Origin: Streptomyces sp. NBC_01231
Lineage (GTDB): Bacteria; Actinomycetota; Actinomycetes; Streptomycetales; Streptomycetaceae
Direction: 5' to 3'
DNA: 64,000 nucleotides
NCBI GenBank assembly: GCA_035999765.1
Contig: CP108521.1
Coordinates: forward strand, 6,076,001-6,140,000
In this document: piece after piece, positions 22,079 through 30,711 of the stretch
Numbering within the stretch: the first letter of the stretch is position 1
Layout: the number at the start of each line of letters is the position of its first letter
Made by a program: the position numbers and the translations under genes
Notes under the pieces: model-generated
The model's database searches: none
Told to the model about the DNA's origin: nothing
Seen by the model: only the letters and a program-made list of their open reading frames with translations

Positions 22079-22459
22079 CTAAGGAGGCCACCAGGCCCGC
22101 GCGGTCACTCATCGTCCTGCCCCGTAGGGCGCGGTGGTACCGGTGAGTCGACACGGCGGGCAGCGCCCTCGTTCGCGACTCTGGCTGATCATGCGGAGGT
22201 CGCCGGGTGGGCGCACGAGACGCGAGCGCGGTTCGCTCTCCCGACCCGCGGCTATCGCGGTGTCATCGCAGTGGCGCGGGCCGGGGCAGAGACGGCGCAG
22301 CACCACGGCGTGGCCGTGCAGCGCGCAGCCCAGAAGGCCAAAGCGTGGGCTCGGATCGGGTCCGCTGGCAAGTCGAGTTGACCTCGGAGCCAGGGGCGGC
22401 GACCGCTCAAACGTCGTCGCGCCCCGCAATTCCCTGCGGGGCGCGACCCGCGCCTAGCC
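22079..22459. other. Gene-free region
   Basis: About 380 bp downstream of the DUF3883 gene and of the leftward acetyltransferase gene. I see no gene. GCGGGGCGCGAC near 22440 pairs with GTCGCGCCCCGC just before it, a likely terminator for the acetyltransferase operon. Confidence 0.45.
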
Positions 22460-22960
22460 TCAGTATTCGAGGGACGCGACGATATCGCTCATCTTCCGAA
22501 AGAGGCGGCTGTCACCCGGGATGCGCTTGAACCCGTACCGCTCGTAAAATGTGGCAGCTTCCTCATCGATAGCATCAACGATAAGGAAACGTGCCGCTAC
22601 ATTTTGAACGGCTCGTACGACTTGGTCGAGGGCATCTGCAAGCAGTACACCACCAAGACGCTGACCGTGCAGCGTCTTGTCCAATGCGAGCCGTGCAAGC
22701 AGCACGGCTGGACATTGCTCAGGACTGCCCCGACCCAGCCGCGGCGGCACCGAGCCTTTCTCAACCAGGTGAGCAGCCAGCGAATAGTACGCCAGCACGT
22801 TCGAGTCACCAGGTTCCGTCCATACAAAGGTGCGGGCCGTGTTATTACGATTGCAGTGGCGGGCAGAGTCAGCCAGCCAGTCGTTCAACTCCGCTTTGCC
22901 GCAGTCGAAGACATCAAGCTGGTGCTGCTCTCTGAGCAACTCGGATTCGTACGCGGTCAC
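22460..22960 (-). CDS. GNAT acetyltransferase toxin (TacT-like)
   Basis: 166-aa GNAT-fold protein of the type II toxin group that acetylates aminoacyl-tRNA and stops translation. Motif A appears as LALDKTLHGQRLGGVLLADA (acetyl-CoA loop Q-R-L-G-G), and the C-terminal FYERYGFKRIPG carries the conserved tyrosine. The N-terminal LDVFDCGKAELNDWLADSAR is typical of these toxins. The GTG at 22958-22960 lies 13 bp after the antitoxin stop. Together with the DUF1778 gene it forms a standard antitoxin-first operon that could stabilise the element. Confidence 0.9.
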   Translation of the reverse strand: MTAYESELLREQHQLDVFDCGKAELNDWLADSARHCNRNNTARTFVWTEPGDSNVLAYYSLAAHLVEKGSVPPRLGRGSPEQCPAVLLARLALDKTLHGQRLGGVLLADALDQVVRAVQNVAARFLIVDAIDEEAATFYERYGFKRIPGDSRLFRKMSDIVASLEY

Positions 22961-22973
22961 GAGGGAGCAACCT

Positions 22974-23264
22974 CTACTTCTTTCGGACGATCTCCCGCCT
23001 TCTGCGTGCAGCGTCAACCAGCGCCTTGTCAGGTTCGGCCGGAGATTCAAGCGAGGCAATCATCGCCTCATAGAAATCCGGTGGAACGACTGTGACGCGG
23101 TCTCGGCGCATGACATCTTCAGCCGCCTGCCTCATCGTTTGCAGGATGAAGCTGGACATCGTCTGATGACACGTGCTCGCAGCGCTTTCGATCATCTTCT
23201 TGACTTCGACAGGAATGCGAATTTCTAGGCGCGTGGTTTCAGGTTGCGTGGCGTGTGTGGACAT
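22974..23264 (-). CDS. DUF1778-family antitoxin (TacA-like)
   Basis: 96-aa ribbon-helix-helix antitoxin. The DNA-binding strand and helices read TTRLEIRIPVEVKKMIESAA, then TMSSFILQTMRQAAEDVM. The C-terminal part (PPDFYEAMIASLESPAEPDK) should wrap the acetyltransferase. TTAGGAGA precedes the ATG at 23262-23264. Such antitoxins repress their own promoter with the toxin as co-repressor; GTACGTAC-type repeats about 85 bp upstream (near 23348-23373) could be the operator. Confidence 0.9.
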   Translation of the reverse strand: MSTHATQPETTRLEIRIPVEVKKMIESAASTCHQTMSSFILQTMRQAAEDVMRRDRVTVVPPDFYEAMIASLESPAEPDKALVDAARRRREIVRKK

Positions 23265-23346
23265 GAGGGCGTCTCCTAATGCGGCCACTCAACCGTGATG
23301 TCGGTAGGGGCATCACTGCCGAGTCTGGCAGACGGCCGCAGATGGC

Positions 23347-23374
23347 GTACGTACAGTGTCCGTACGTGCGTACC
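23347..23374. promoter_or_regulatory. GTACGTAC repeats upstream of the antitoxin gene
   Basis: GCGTACGTAC and GTACGTGCGTAC are separated by 7 bp in the region that should contain the leftward antitoxin-toxin promoter. They are self-complementary and plausible ribbon-helix-helix binding sites. The rest of 23265-23690 shows no gene. Confidence 0.45.
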
Positions 23375-23692
23375 TGCTGTCAACCGCAGGGTTCAGCGGG
23401 CGACGGTTACCGGACTCCGACCAGCCAACATGCGGTGGAGAGGCGAACAGTCCGGAGGGCCCCTCCCTGCCGTCGCCTCGGTCTGTCTCCTCTGGTGCCC
23501 GCCTGTCTCAAGATCTGCCCATCCTCGCGAGATGCCTTCCCGAGATCGACTCTGAGCGCTCCTGAGCAGGTCCTGATCAGTCTCAGGATGAGGGTTTGAA
23601 ATCTCGGGAAGGCAGTGTAGATTGACTGACCATCACTTCCTGAGGGACTCTCAGAGGCGTCTGTTCGGAAGCGTTCTACGCCCCGGATGCAC

Positions 23693-23729
23693 AAAAAAAG
23701 GGGGTCGTCGACTGGCATCGACGACCCCC
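23693..23729 (-). terminator. Orphan minus-strand intrinsic terminator
   Basis: GGGGGTCGTCGA (23700-23711) pairs perfectly with TCGACGACCCCC (23718-23729). On the minus strand the stem is followed by a run of seven T (the A run at 23693-23699). No minus-strand gene ends here, so it may finish a small RNA or antisense transcript from the dndB-like promoter region. Confidence 0.75.
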
Positions 23730-23799
23730 CAACCACGGAGCAGCAGGGCGAGAAGCGCTTCTCAGTCCACCGCTGCTCGTTCATCTAGGAGGCGAGCCG

Positions 23800-24990
23800 G
23801 TGAGTGTCAATCTTGAGGACATGGACTTCTCACGGGGGTCTTACGTCAAGGGCATCGCCGTCAGCGAACGCCAGTTTCTTGCCACCACTCAGTTCCAGCA
23901 GCTGCGCGGAGTGACCCGCGACCCGGCGCTCCTGCAGCCGAACACGAAGCAGAGGGCATCAGATCCTGACCTGAGCGAGCTCGGTGAGCTTCACGACTTG
24001 GTACAGCGGGCCCTGCAGGGCAACAAGAAGGCGAACGCCAAGAAGTACCGCCAGTACATCGAGAGTGTGGTTGACGGCGGTGTCGGCGTCCTACCCCCGA
24101 TCCACCTATGGATCCCCCAGCCGCTCGATGTCGCCACTATTGGTGCAAGGACGTATGCCATCGTTCCCACCGGTGAATGGCTTCTGTCCATCGACGGTGA
24201 GACGCAGCTGACGGCTCACTTCGCGATCGACACCGACCCCGCGACCACGCCGGAGATGAAGAAGGCGCATCGCGAGCTCAATCTGGCTGTAATCATCCAC
24301 CACGGTGTCTCCGCTAAGACCGCCCGTCAGTATTTCCACGACCTGAATGTGCTGGCGGTCCGACCGAACACGAGCCTCGGCCTGAGCATGAACACGAGCG
24401 ACCCCCTGATGCAGGTGGTTGACGATGTGCAGACTCTCGATGTCCTGCGCGGTCGAGTAGAGCAGTCTGCTCGTCAGCTCAAGAAGTCCTCCAGCAAGTT
24501 GGTCACTTTGCAGAACCTGCGGCAGCTCGTAGTCAATGTCGCCAAGGGGATCTCAGGTATCCAGTACGGTTCCCGACCAGTCCCGGTCGAGGACGTCGAC
24601 CTCAGGTCGCTGTCCGAGGTGTCCTCGTATCTCGTCGCGCGCTATTTCGACCAGTACCTGTCGGAGATCGCTGACCGTGAGCAGTCTCTGGCGGGCACCG
24701 GTCCCGTGCTCGCGGCCATTGGGGCCATGGGGAACAAGATCCTTCGAGCGCCGGCACACGAGCGCGATGCCGAGCTAGAGCGGCTGTTCCACACGCTCAA
24801 GCCCGTCAACTGGCGCAAGGGCCCGCAGTGGGTCGGCGTCGCTGGTAACTACACCGCGAGTGGCGTCTTCTCGACAAAGGGCACCAAGGAGGTCGCCTAT
24901 GCCGTGCACACGGCCCTGAGCGATCCTTCCTCGGCGACCTACAGCAAAATCCGACTCGAGAACGTATCGGGCCAGCCCTTCAACGACTGA
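23800..24990 (+). CDS. DndB-like protein (DGQHR-type fold)
   Basis: 396-aa protein resembling DndB, the regulator/accessory protein of DNA phosphorothioation, and related DGQHR-domain proteins of defence islands. The signature region is IVPTGEWLLSIDGETQLTAH near residue 131, where DGETQ replaces DGQHR. Other family-like features are LNLAVIIHHGVSAKTARQYF and NVLAVRPNTSLGLSMN. No DndA, C, D or E genes are present. GGAGG lies 7 nt before the GTG. The leader (23738-23778) can fold into nested hairpins. It converges on a nuclease gene and may belong functionally with the nuclease and methyltransferase to the right. Confidence 0.72.
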   Translation: MSVNLEDMDFSRGSYVKGIAVSERQFLATTQFQQLRGVTRDPALLQPNTKQRASDPDLSELGELHDLVQRALQGNKKANAKKYRQYIESVVDGGVGVLPPIHLWIPQPLDVATIGARTYAIVPTGEWLLSIDGETQLTAHFAIDTDPATTPEMKKAHRELNLAVIIHHGVSAKTARQYFHDLNVLAVRPNTSLGLSMNTSDPLMQVVDDVQTLDVLRGRVEQSARQLKKSSSKLVTLQNLRQLVVNVAKGISGIQYGSRPVPVEDVDLRSLSEVSSYLVARYFDQYLSEIADREQSLAGTGPVLAAIGAMGNKILRAPAHERDAELERLFHTLKPVNWRKGPQWVGVAGNYTASGVFSTKGTKEVAYAVHTALSDPSSATYSKIRLENVSGQPFND

Positions 24991-25005
24991 CCTGTCAATC
25001 AGGAG

Positions 25006-25040
25006 GAGCGCCGAGACAGCCATCTACAGTCTCGGCGCTC
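25006..25040. terminator. Bidirectional terminator after the DndB-like gene
   Basis: GAGCGCCGAGAC (25006-25017) pairs perfectly with GTCTCGGCGCTC (25029-25040), followed by TTCTC. It separates the convergent DndB-like and nuclease genes. Confidence 0.8.
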
Positions 25041-25122
25041 TTCTCGCTTCGCGTCTTACCGGGCACGTGCGTCGCCACGGCTGTGTCGTCAGACTGCCGA
25101 GGACACAGCCCTGCCAGTTGCG

Positions 25123-25956
25123 TCAGATCATGGAAAAGCGGGTGTCGTACTCGTGTGCCATGCGCTGCAACATGTAGTCGTAGTGCAGGACATCATCACC
25201 CGCCGGAGCCGGTTCAGCCGTGACCAACCGGCACGGGCTGGTCCCGTCGTTGACCATGTCGACCACCACAATTCCCAGTCCGTCAAAGCCTTGCGAGCTG
25301 TGGTGGCTACGACGTGGAAGGTCGGCGACCTGTGCGACCGCCCTTCTCAGTGCATGGGGCTGCCTGTGCAGATTCGGGCCCGGGTTCGCCTGGTTCGTGG
25401 GGCTATAGAAGTACTCGGCAGCATTGACCATGAAGAACCCGATAGAGAGGGCCTGGCTTGAGTGGCCGTGCACGATCTGATGGCTTGAGTTCAGCTCGTC
25501 GTAGAGGCGGGGAAGCGCCTTGATGTGCTCGGTCATGCAGGCCTTTGCCTCCAGCGCCACGAGGACGTTGCCAACCGGCCCTTCTGTGATCACAGGCAAG
25601 CCATCCAGCAGCTCCCGCTGTCTGCGGCTGAGTTCGATGCCGTGCTTGTCCACGAGTGTGTGCAAGGTTTGCGGCCTTCTCGGGGTAGCAGCGCCGACCT
25701 TCGGACGGCAAAGCACCAAGTCGAGGCGCTTCTTCTTCTCGGGTGAGAAGCTCCTCAGCGTGTGGTTGATGCCAAAGACCACCTTGCCTGACTCCACGTG
25801 TGAGCGCAGCAAGTCGCTCGTCAGCATCAGGTCAAAGAGGATTCCCCAGCAGATGAGCTGGCCGTGCCGGTCGCTGCGACCGTGGTACTGGAGCATCTGG
25901 CCATTGATGGGAACGGGCCTACTGAGGCTCCTCGTGAGGACGTCAACTGCTTCCAA
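25123..25956 (-). CDS. Putative restriction endonuclease, PD-(D/E)XK type
   Basis: 277-aa protein with a PD-(D/E)XK-like core: D79 in KKRLDLVLCRP, and E136/K138 in VLVALEAKACMTEH, with a long insertion between them. A downstream Gln/Asn-rich segment (LYDELNSSHQIVHG) fits the end of the nuclease fold. Start is the ATG at 25954-25956. It lies downstream of, and is transcribed in the same direction as, a C5 methyltransferase 161 bp away, the normal arrangement of a type II restriction-modification pair. The specificity cannot be read from sequence. No toxic-gene controller (C protein) is seen. Confidence 0.72.
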   Translation of the reverse strand: MEAVDVLTRSLSRPVPINGQMLQYHGRSDRHGQLICWGILFDLMLTSDLLRSHVESGKVVFGINHTLRSFSPEKKKRLDLVLCRPKVGAATPRRPQTLHTLVDKHGIELSRRQRELLDGLPVITEGPVGNVLVALEAKACMTEHIKALPRLYDELNSSHQIVHGHSSQALSIGFFMVNAAEYFYSPTNQANPGPNLHRQPHALRRAVAQVADLPRRSHHSSQGFDGLGIVVVDMVNDGTSPCRLVTAEPAPAGDDVLHYDYMLQRMAHEYDTRFSMI

Positions 25957-26117
25957 GATCCACCCCTTTCGGGGGGAACCCTATCGCTCCCTCTGATCTG
26001 CTACTGATGCTCCATCAGTTTGGTCTGACCGGTCTCTGGCGGGTCCCCAGCAGCCTCTTAAGCCCGCCCTCCTGCCCGAAGGTTGGCGGACTGAGAGGTG
26101 AGCTTTTGTGGGGCCAA

Positions 26118-27299
26118 CTAGACAGGCACAAGGCTGGACATTTGCTCTGCATGTAGTTTGAGCGCGTCAGAGAAGGCCTGGGGGTAGCGGAGTCGACTCC
26201 GCAGCAGCCGACCATGGAAACCTGCCGTTGCGCGAAGGCTGAGCGGGGCCGCCTGGTCCACGTCGATCACGTCAAGCAGATGCTGGTACTTGTGTCTCTC
26301 GGGCCACAAGCTCACCGGGACGGACCACCGCTGACTCGCGCTACCCCAGGCAGCTGCGGGCCAGCGCATGCCCTTCACGAGGAGCTCTTGGCCCGCCTCA
26401 TCGTACGTGCCAGGGTCGACAAGCTGGCGCCCCAACCACTCAGAGACACCGACGGTGACGGCGTTACCTACCAGCTTCCACCTGACGCCGCGCTTCGCCT
26501 TCTCAAGCGCTGGCTCAGTCCAGCCTCGGGGAAAACCCTGAAGAGCTTCGGCGTCCTCAATCCGCGGTGTCAAAATCGCTCGTCCCGGCTCGGCTCCGGG
26601 AACCCACATAGCTGGCGCCGATGGGATACCGAGGCCCGAGCCACCCTTGAGAGTGGGTAGAGCATCCTGCGCCCAGCCCAGCCCGGTGTTGCCTTCGGTC
26701 CAGTAGAACCCGAAAACATCCTCTCGGTAGTCGCTCTCAGAGCGTTCGCCTGCGTCCTCCGCGAAGAGCACTGAGCAGGGACTTTCCGTACGCGAGGCGA
26801 CGAAGATTACCCGTTGACGTCGCTGCGGAACGCCTGTGAAGCGAGAGTCAACGAGTCGGTACGCCCAGGTGTAGCCGAGCCGCTCGAACTCGCCGACCAG
26901 GTACTCCATTGCTGTGCCGCGGTCCAGCGCCAGCATGTTCCGTACGTTCTCGATAACTACCCACTGAGGGGAGGCGTCGCCCAGAAGCTTGATGAGGTGC
27001 TTGACCATCCCGGACGCTTCCCCGTGGATGCCGGCCGTCCGTCCCGCTTGAGACAGGTCCGTGCAGGGAAAACCGGCCGTTACGACATCCACGTCAGGAA
27101 GTGCTGGCAGGGTCTGGATGTCGTCATGCAGCGGGATGCCCGGGAATTGCTGCTCCAGCACAGCCTGGGCAGGCTCCCACCACTCGCAGAGCAGCTTGGT
27201 CTGCATGCCTGCCGCCTTGAGCCCGAGCTCGACTCCACCAATGCCAGCGAATAGTCCAGCGACGGTCAGTGTTCGAGTGGCGGTGTCGGGGTTTGGCAT
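26118..27299 (-). CDS. DNA (cytosine-5) methyltransferase
   Basis: 393-aa C5 methyltransferase with the ordered motifs: I, LFAGIGGVELGL near residue 17; IV, GFPCTDLSQAG with catalytic Cys near 78; VI, VVIENVRNML; VIII, QRRQRVIF; and X, KLVGNAVTV near 276. The region between VIII and X is the recognition domain. A C-terminal extension of about 100 residues follows motif X, longer than usual, and might contact the partner nuclease. It probably protects host DNA against the 25123-25956 endonuclease. ATG at 27297-27299; only a weak ribosome-binding site is seen. It is unrelated in detail to the short methylase at 5256-5987. Confidence 0.93.
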   Translation of the reverse strand: MPNPDTATRTLTVAGLFAGIGGVELGLKAAGMQTKLLCEWWEPAQAVLEQQFPGIPLHDDIQTLPALPDVDVVTAGFPCTDLSQAGRTAGIHGEASGMVKHLIKLLGDASPQWVVIENVRNMLALDRGTAMEYLVGEFERLGYTWAYRLVDSRFTGVPQRRQRVIFVASRTESPCSVLFAEDAGERSESDYREDVFGFYWTEGNTGLGWAQDALPTLKGGSGLGIPSAPAMWVPGAEPGRAILTPRIEDAEALQGFPRGWTEPALEKAKRGVRWKLVGNAVTVGVSEWLGRQLVDPGTYDEAGQELLVKGMRWPAAAWGSASQRWSVPVSLWPERHKYQHLLDVIDVDQAAPLSLRATAGFHGRLLRSRLRYPQAFSDALKLHAEQMSSLVPV

Positions 27300-27766
27300 G
27301 GTGACGATGATCCCACGTCCCTTCTAGTACGAGCACAGTCTCTCCTGTGCACCATGTGACGAGCCATGGAGTTGGGTGAATGAGACGGAGCTGGGGCTGA
27401 TGTACGGACCGGCCACCGACGGGCTGTGGCCTCGCAGTGGTGTTGGCCACAACCGTTCCTTGCACCGCTGAGGCTTGGAGGGGGCGCCGTGCCCGATCGC
27501 TGGCCCGTCGTGACTGGCGCCGAGAGCTCCCATCCCGCACACCGTCGACCCAGGCCGATCCTTGGAGACGTATGGGTCGACGACGGACGGAATGGGAGCT
27601 GGGCGGGCGGGGGCCGTGGCAATAGCCAGAACGCCCTTGCGGATGCCGCAACTGCCACCAGGGATCTGTGCGTAGACCCCTAGACCTGACGCAGCTTCCC
27701 CCAGATGTCCCCCAACGACAGGCGGCCCGGGGAAAGCCGCAGGTCGTAGCAGGTGAGCTGAGCCCG
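27300..27766. other. Right end of element 1, no gene, with a large inverted repeat
   Basis: About 470 bp between the methyltransferase and the att core. No credible gene. It holds an imperfect inverted repeat at 27525-27552/27573-27600 (23 of 28 positions paired) and the att-proximal words GATGTCCCCC (27704) and CGCAGGTCGTAG (27739) that recur at 22 kb. Possibly an integrase/excisionase arm region. Confidence 0.5.
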
Positions 27767-27818
27767 CTGTAAATCTGCCGGCTCAGCCTTCCCAGGTTCG
27801 AATCCTGGCGCCGCCACA
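27767..27818 (+). repeat. att core, junction between element 1 and element 2
   Basis: Exact 52-bp copy of the tRNA-Tyr 3' half at 695-746, without the 5' half. It is the right end of element 1 and the left end of element 2. Confidence 0.95.
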
Positions 27819-27823
27819 CGGGA

Positions 27824-27870
27824 ACAAGGGGCCCGTGACCTGCGTACATGGCAGGTCACGGGCCCCTTGT
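27824..27870. terminator. Terminator beside the second att core
   Basis: ACAAGGGGCCCGTGACCTGC pairs with GCAGGTCACGGGCCCCTTGT, a perfect 20-bp stem. It is nearly identical to the hairpin at 34306-34351, so element 2 carries a copy of the native tRNA-Tyr terminator. Confidence 0.85.
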
Positions 27871-27969
27871 CATGCGCGCTGGTGATCGGCGTACTGTCTC
27901 GCTCTGTCTCGCATTCGAACGCCCTGTATCGAAGTCCGTGGACGAGCCGTGGACGGGACTTCGGGCCCG

Positions 27970-28623
27970 TTAAGCGTGCCGTCCCAGCCGGGCGGAGATC
28001 TTGGCGTTCGCGGCCTCATCTCCGTCGCTGAGGAACTTCGCGTACACGCGGAACAGCACGGCCACGCTGTGGCCGGCGCGCTCTGCCACAAGCTGAGGCT
28101 CCACACCGGAGCTGAGCCACGTGGACACCGCAGCATGACGAAGATCATAAGGACGCTTGGCCAACGTCGACTCGAACTCCGTCGGGGTCAGACCACGGGT
28201 GCGAGCCTCAGCCCAGACCTCGCCGTAACCAGTGTCCTGGACCAGCCCGCCCCGCATGGTCTGGAACAGCCGGCCGTCGGGGGCCATGCGGTACGCGGTG
28301 ACGTGCCAGCGCAGCAGGGCGACCAGCTCGGGCGGGATCGGCACATGCCGGACCGCTCTCCGGGGCCGGTGTTTCAGTCCCCGTTTGTCGTGCGCCTCGC
28401 CACTGTCTGTCCAGGCTGATCCGGAGCGGGGGCGGGTCTCCCGGAGTTGCAGTGAGCCCCACCCTCGCCGGGGTAGCTGACAGTCCTGGAGTCGTAGCCC
28501 GATCACTTCGGCCGGCCGTGCGGCTGCGTAGTACATGCAGCTGAAGAACGCCACGAGACGTCGGCCCCGCGGGCTCTGGCCCCGGACGGCAGCCCCGCTC
28601 CAGGTGGGGGATCCGGTAGCCAA
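27970..28623 (-). pseudogene. Integrase remnant (C-terminal catalytic half)
   Basis: 217 codons homologous to the second half of the element 1 integrase. Present are box I YAAARPAEVIGLRL, RPYDLRHAAVSTWL, GHSVAVL and the tyrosine in FRVYAKFL. Similarity begins at about GRRLVAFFSCMYYAA; roughly 240 N-terminal residues (arm- and core-binding domains) are gone, and the upstream sequence near 28620-28660 is unrelated. Without DNA-binding domains it should not recombine. Same strand and place relative to its att core as in element 1. Confidence 0.9.
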
Positions 28624-28721
28624 CAGGACTTAACTCCCTTGCTGTTAACCCCTGTTGACCTGCACCGATGTGAGGCATGCTGGAAAGGTCAGTGAGTGGA
28701 TCTATCGCCGGGCGGTGGCCT

Positions 28722-29853
28722 GTGAGTACGGGGACTTCGGAGTGCGCGAACGGCGCGAGGCTGGTCTCAGGAGCGACTGGTTCGCGAGATCGAGCAGTAC
28801 GCCCGACGGCACGTCACCGATGTCGCTTCAACCGCGAGATTGCGGGTGTACGTGTCCGAGTGGGAGAACGACAAGCGCAAGATCTCGGACCGCTACGCGG
28901 CGATCCTGCGGCAGCTTCTCGGGGTAACGGATGCAGAGTTGCGAGGCGGGCCGCTCGTGGTTGCTCCGTCGATGGCTGACGGGTACGACGAACTGCTGAG
29001 CAGGATCGATACAGCGAGCAGCGTCGGTGAATCCATGGTGAAGGCATTCAATGACCAGACCGAGCTACTGCGCACCATGGACCGCCAGTTGGGCGCTTCG
29101 GGTCTTGTGGACCAGATGACGGGGCATCTCGCACGCCTCGAAGACGCGCTGAACTTTGCGGTGTTGCCGAGCACGCGCCGCCCCGTGGCGCTTGCGCTCG
29201 CAGGGGCGTCGACCCTTGCCGCGTGGCAGGCGATCGACTCAGGGGCAGTCGAACGTGCCTGGCGCCACTACGAGCTTGCGAAGCGGGCGGCACACGACGC
29301 TGAGGCTCCGATGTACCTCGCGCACGCGATGGCAGAGCAGGCGTACGTACTGTGCGAGGCTGGCCGGCCGTCTCTCGGCGTCGACCTAGTCCGCGATGCG
29401 CAACGCGCCCTTGGGCAGGCCGGATCTCCCCGCCTGCGGGCATGGCTGCACGCCGCTGAAGCGGAGATATGCGCCTACGCCGGAATGCCTGATGACTGCC
29501 GGCGGGCGCTCGATGCGGCCATGGCGACCATTCCGCCCGGTTCCGATGACCGAGACCCGGACATGGTGAGCATCTTCCTCAACGGCGCCCACCTTGCCCG
29601 ATGGCGGGGCAACGTCCTTGCTCTGTTGGGCGACGACGACGCGGGGACCAGCCTGTACGGAGCCCTGGAAGTGGTGGACCCGTCCTTTGTCCGAGCGCAG
29701 GCCGGACTTCATGTTGACCTCGTACAGGCTCACTTGGCGCGAGACGAGTACGACGACGCGAACACGCACCTGAGGCAGGCGCGGCTGTTGGCGAGCCGCA
29801 CCGGTTCGGTGCGGCAGCGCCGGCGGGTCGACCTGCTCAGTGCGCGGCTGTGA
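28722..29853 (+). pseudogene. XRE/TPR-type regulator with broken N-terminus
   Basis: From about 28759 the frame reads GWSQERLVREIEQYARRHVT, then RVYVSEWENDKRKISDRYAA and ends at 29853 after a helical TPR-like domain of about 280 residues (for example HYELAKRAAHDAEAPMYLAH). This is the usual XRE sensor-regulator layout. The beginning of the HTH is spread over other frames: GTGAGTACGGGGACTTCGG (28722) and GTGCGCGAACGGCGCGAG (28742) fit MSTGTS and VRERRE in two different frames, so about two small deletions are needed to explain it. The only in-frame start is a TTG at 28840, which would remove the HTH. Probably a recent pseudogene. Confidence 0.75.
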
Positions 29854-30643
29854 GCCCCGGCTTGCCGCGGCTCGCCAGGATGTGGAGAAGGGCAACGAGG
29901 GTGCCGGATCCCATGAGCTCACCGCGAGCCATGAGCCCTGGAATGTCAGCCAGCGGAACCCACTCGATGTGGCCGGCTTCTTCGGGATCTGTCGGTGAAC
30001 CAACTTGCTCTGCCTCATGGCCAACGAAGATCTCGTGAGGCGAGTCAACCATGCCGACCATGGGCTGATAGGTGACGACGTGGTCCACTGACTTCGGTCG
30101 CCAGCCCGTTTCCTCCTCGACTTCCCGGAGTGCCGTGTTGGCAGGGTCCTCCCCTTCGTCCACGATGCCGCCTGGGAGTTCCCAACCGAACTGCCGTGGG
30201 ACGAAGCGGTACCGCCACAACATGAGTACGCGCTCTTGGTCGTCAAGTACTGCCGTGACTGCGACGTGATGCAGCTTCACCACGTGATGCTCAAACCGTT
30301 CTACGCCGGGCGGCTCCACGTCCCAGAGCTGGAGCTTGACCCAACGGTTGTCGTAGAGGTCGCGTTCACCATGGATGAGCCAGGGCTCAAGGTTTCTTGG
30401 CGTCTTCACGCTGACTGCCCCTGGCACTCGGTACGAGCTTCGACCTCGAACCTCCAACGCACCTTCGGCTACGAGACGGGTAAGCACTTGCCGGAGCGCG
30501 GTTCGGCCGATGCCGAGTTCCTCCACCAGCGTGCGTTCCGAGGGGAACCTGTCCCCAGGGGCATAGCCGCCATCTGAGAGTCGGGCGCGAAGCGTCTCGT
30601 AAACCTTGGTCGTCTTCGGTCCCATGCGCTGAGCAGGCTCCAT
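29837..30643 (-). CDS. GntR winged-helix/Nudix hydrolase fusion
   Basis: 268-aa protein. Residues about 8-75 form a GntR winged helix (VYETLRARLSDGGYAPGDRF, SERTLVEELGIGRTALRQVL). Residues about 125-250 form a Nudix domain with an intact box (GGIVDEGEDP, then REVEEETGW), so it should hydrolyse a nucleoside-diphosphate-linked compound such as an ADP-ribose or nucleotide sugar. The fusion suggests a regulator sensing or destroying a nucleotide signal. The ATG at 30641-30643 has no strong ribosome-binding site; an internal ATG six codons on is possible. It converges with the XRE gene and overlaps it by 17 bp. Confidence 0.88.
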   Translation of the reverse strand: MEPAQRMGPKTTKVYETLRARLSDGGYAPGDRFPSERTLVEELGIGRTALRQVLTRLVAEGALEVRGRSSYRVPGAVSVKTPRNLEPWLIHGERDLYDNRWVKLQLWDVEPPGVERFEHHVVKLHHVAVTAVLDDQERVLMLWRYRFVPRQFGWELPGGIVDEGEDPANTALREVEEETGWRPKSVDHVVTYQPMVGMVDSPHEIFVGHEAEQVGSPTDPEEAGHIEWVPLADIPGLMARGELMGSGTLVALLHILASRGKPGLTAAH

Positions 30644-30711
30644 TCTGGCGTGGTGCGTACCAGTGTAGTAGCAACGTTCGACATGCAGGCCATAGCTAGA
30701 TGGAAGAAATA

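Larger units (their letters stand above)
695..27766. mobile_element. Element 1: SLP1/pSAM2-type AICE with cargo
   Basis: About 27 kb between two tRNA-Tyr cores. The integrase and excisionase sit just inside the left junction, followed by replication (helicase, primase-polymerase), transfer (TraB plus Spd-like proteins) and regulation (GntR; XRE/flavoprotein) genes. This is the standard AICE backbone, where double-stranded DNA is moved by a TraB/FtsK-like translocase instead of a relaxase. The backbone occupies about 0.9-15.1 kb. The rest is lower-GC cargo of restriction and toxin-antitoxin type genes, interrupted by pieces of other tRNA genes. The integration and transfer genes look intact, so the element may still be mobile; this is inferred from open frames only. 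Confidence 0.9.

Noticed and set aside
23407..23784. Minus-strand frame beginning MNEQRWTEKRFSPCC
   Set aside because: It runs straight through the strong minus-strand terminator at 23693-23729 and its later part has unlikely composition. A short leader peptide cannot be excluded.
23800..24990. A complete Dnd phosphorothioation system
   Set aside because: Only a DndB-like gene is present; no cysteine desulfurase, DndC, DndD or DndE homologue is seen in the window.
28840..29853. Annotating the XRE/TPR regulator as intact from a TTG at 28840
   Set aside because: That start would delete the helix-turn-helix, whose codons are readable upstream in shifted frames, so pseudogene is the better description.
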